Source: Thermodesulfobacteriota bacterium (lineage in GTDB: Bacteria > Desulfobacterota > SM23-61). Taken from it: a stretch of 6,367 nt of DNA. The stretch's first letter is position 1. Each line of letters begins with the position of its first letter. Where the stretch lies: positions 1-6,367 of the forward strand of contig JASEHN010000179.1 of the NCBI GenBank assembly GCA_030018715.1, written 5' to 3'. This document shows positions 5,017 to 6,367 of this stretch, piece after piece. The position numbers were made by a program, and so were the translations under genes. Below the pieces are notes generated by a model. That model ran no database searches. It saw only the letters and a program-made list of their open reading frames with translations, and was not told the DNA's origin.

Positions 5017-6367
5017 ATGGATCTTTTTGTCATCCACGGCATTGTGGAAGAGCTGAAGAAGGAGATCATAGGCGGGTTCATCACCAAGATCTACCAGATG
5101 AACCGCACCGATCTTCTCTTTCGCCTGCGGCGGCAGGGGGAAGAGAAACAACTGCTTATCTCCACCCACCTCGACTTTCAACGCCTGCATCTGACGGAAA
5201 AGAAATACATCAACCCCATGATCCCACCCAGGTTCTGTACCTATCTGCGAAAGCACATCACCGGAGCCCGGATCGCCGATATTTCCCAGGATCCTTACGA
5301 AAGAATCGTGCGCATCGGACTGCAAAAAATGATGGATGCCGGGATTATCAGCAACCTTGTCCTGATTGTGGAACTGGTGAGCAAAGCAAGCAACGTCTTG
5401 CTGCTCGATGGCGAAAAAATTCTGGACTGCCTGCATTTCCGCAGAGCAGAAGATGGAGCCGCCCGACCTGCAGCTCCGGGCCTGGTTTATTCGCGGCCCC
5501 CCTCGACTGACCGCTGGTCTCCAAATGAAGTGACCGTGGAGAGGATGGAAGAGATCTTCCGTTTACAGACCGGAGAACGTTGGCAGGCTTTGGTCCAGAA
5601 AATTTCCGGAGTTAGCCCGCTGATAGCCCGGGAAATCGAGTTTGGCAATGCCGGGACAGCCTCGGGCATCTGGCAAAATTTCCGCCGCTTATTCGAGCGA
5701 TACGAAAAGTGCAATTTTGAACCGCGGATCGCCACCCTCCTAAGCGATAAAAAAGTCCTGTGCCCTTTCCTCTTAAAGAGCCTGGGACCAACTTCGGAGG
5801 AACTTTTTCCCTCACTGAACCAGGCTGCGGACAATTACTATTTCGAAGTCGTATTGCAGCGGAAGATGGTTGAGCAAAAGCAAGCTATGGGCAAAAGGCT
5901 GCGGCAGCTCCTTCTTCGGCTGCAGAAGAGAAGGGAAAACCTGCTGCTGGATCAGGAAAAATTCAAGAAAGACCTGGAACTGAAGTCTTACGGAGAGATT
6001 CTGACATCCAATTACCCCAAGCTCAAAAAAGGAATGCGGGAGGTCGAGGCTTTAGATTTCCGGCAGGACCCGCCCCGTTCGATTCTCATTCCCCTGGAAG
6101 AAGCTTTAGACCCGGCGGCAAACGTTCAGCGCTATTTTAAGAGATATAAAAAAGCTAAACGGGGGATAGAATTTTCCCTGGAGCGTATTGGCGAGACTGA
6201 ACGGGAGATCGCTTACCTGGACTCCCTCTTATTCCAGGTGGAAGAAGCCGAAGATGCCGAAGTATTGGGGGCAATTCGTGAAGAGCTGGAAGAAGCGAAG
6301 ATATTGAGCATTTCCAAAAAGCAAAAGATGACCAGGGAAAAAAAGGAAACTTCCCTGCCCGTGCGCC
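5017..6367 (+). CDS. rqcH: RqcH / NFACT family ribosome quality control protein (5' part, runs off window)
   Basis: This is the bacterial Rqc2/NEMF homologue (formerly 'fibronectin-binding protein A'). In Bacillus, RqcH binds 50S subunits with stalled peptidyl-tRNA and recruits tRNA-Ala to add C-terminal alanine tails. The frame is open to the last base: 450 residues of an expected ~550-600. The NFACT-N domain comes first, with IIGGFITKIYQ (17-27), LLISTH, PPRFCTYLRKHITGARI (71-87) and PGLVYSRPP (about 135-143). A helix-hairpin-helix-like segment follows (GVSPLIAREIE, 198-208), then a coiled-coil arm (about 275-320), the conserved YGEILTSNYPKLKKG (325-339), NVQRYFKRYKKAK (369-381) and a second helix of the arm (to about 430). 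The C-terminal NFACT-R (DUF814) domain lies beyond the window. The usual Asp-Arg motif reads E95-R96. The ATG is preceded by GAGGGGG at 5008-5014. Confidence 0.92.
   Translation, partial: MDLFVIHGIVEELKKEIIGGFITKIYQMNRTDLLFRLRRQGEEKQLLISTHLDFQRLHLTEKKYINPMIPPRFCTYLRKHITGARIADISQDPYERIVRIGLQKMMDAGIISNLVLIVELVSKASNVLLLDGEKILDCLHFRRAEDGAARPAAPGLVYSRPPSTDRWSPNEVTVERMEEIFRLQTGERWQALVQKISGVSPLIAREIEFGNAGTASGIWQNFRRLFERYEKCNFEPRIATLLSDKKVLCPFLLKSLGPTSEELFPSLNQAADNYYFEVVLQRKMVEQKQAMGKRLRQLLLRLQKRRENLLLDQEKFKKDLELKSYGEILTSNYPKLKKGMREVEALDFRQDPPRSILIPLEEALDPAANVQRYFKRYKKAKRGIEFSLERIGETEREIAYLDSLLFQVEEAEDAEVLGAIREELEEAKILSISKKQKMTREKKETSLPVR

Noticed and set aside
4879..5436. 185-codon minus-strand frame covering the rqcH 5' end and the intergenic region
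   Set aside because: Most of it is antisense to the conserved NFACT-N domain, and it would occupy both candidate promoters.

Overview
The window is 6.4 kb of bacterial DNA with two different base compositions. The first ~240 bases are AT-rich (27% GC by hand count for 61-120). From about 300 to 3151 the DNA is strongly GC-rich (72% for 481-540). The rest is intermediate (48% for 4261-4320). A bacterial Rqc2/NEMF-type gene (rqcH) and an OFA-like major facilitator point to Desulfobacterota, Firmicutes or a related anaerobe-rich lineage for the right half. The GC-rich TRAP genes read more like proteobacterial (alpha/beta) genes. Taxonomy is inferred from recalled family distribution only.

Layout: (1) 116-3151, plus strand, a complete three-gene TRAP transporter operon: periplasmic solute receptor (DctP type), small membrane subunit (DctQ type) and large permease (DctM type). 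dctQ and dctM overlap by one base. (2) 3152-3550, a scar-like region: two direct copies of a 16-bp sequence on a 19-bp period just after the dctM stop, about 200 bp of unassigned DNA, then a short ORF whose last ~46 codons look like the C-terminus of a DUF6282-type metal-dependent hydrolase, ending in a hairpin terminator. (3) 3562-4842, minus strand, a complete 12-helix MFS transporter of the oxalate/formate-antiporter/monocarboxylate type. (4) A divergent intergenic region with a candidate promoter in each direction. (5) 5017 to the window end, plus strand, the first 450 codons of rqcH (NFACT family), which in characterised bacteria adds C-terminal alanine tails to nascent chains on stalled 60S-like (50S) subunits. 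The gene runs off the window.

The TRAP operon, the hydrolase remnant and the MFS carrier would fit a carboxylate uptake and catabolism locus, with the TRAP block brought in or rearranged next to a broken hydrolase gene; rqcH is an unrelated housekeeping quality-control gene. No RNA genes or CRISPR were seen, and no intact mobile element. I did not find a clearly new multi-gene system. The items most worth following are the composition boundaries with their nearby repeats, the truncated hydrolase junction, and the Asp-to-Glu change in the RqcH 'DR' motif.
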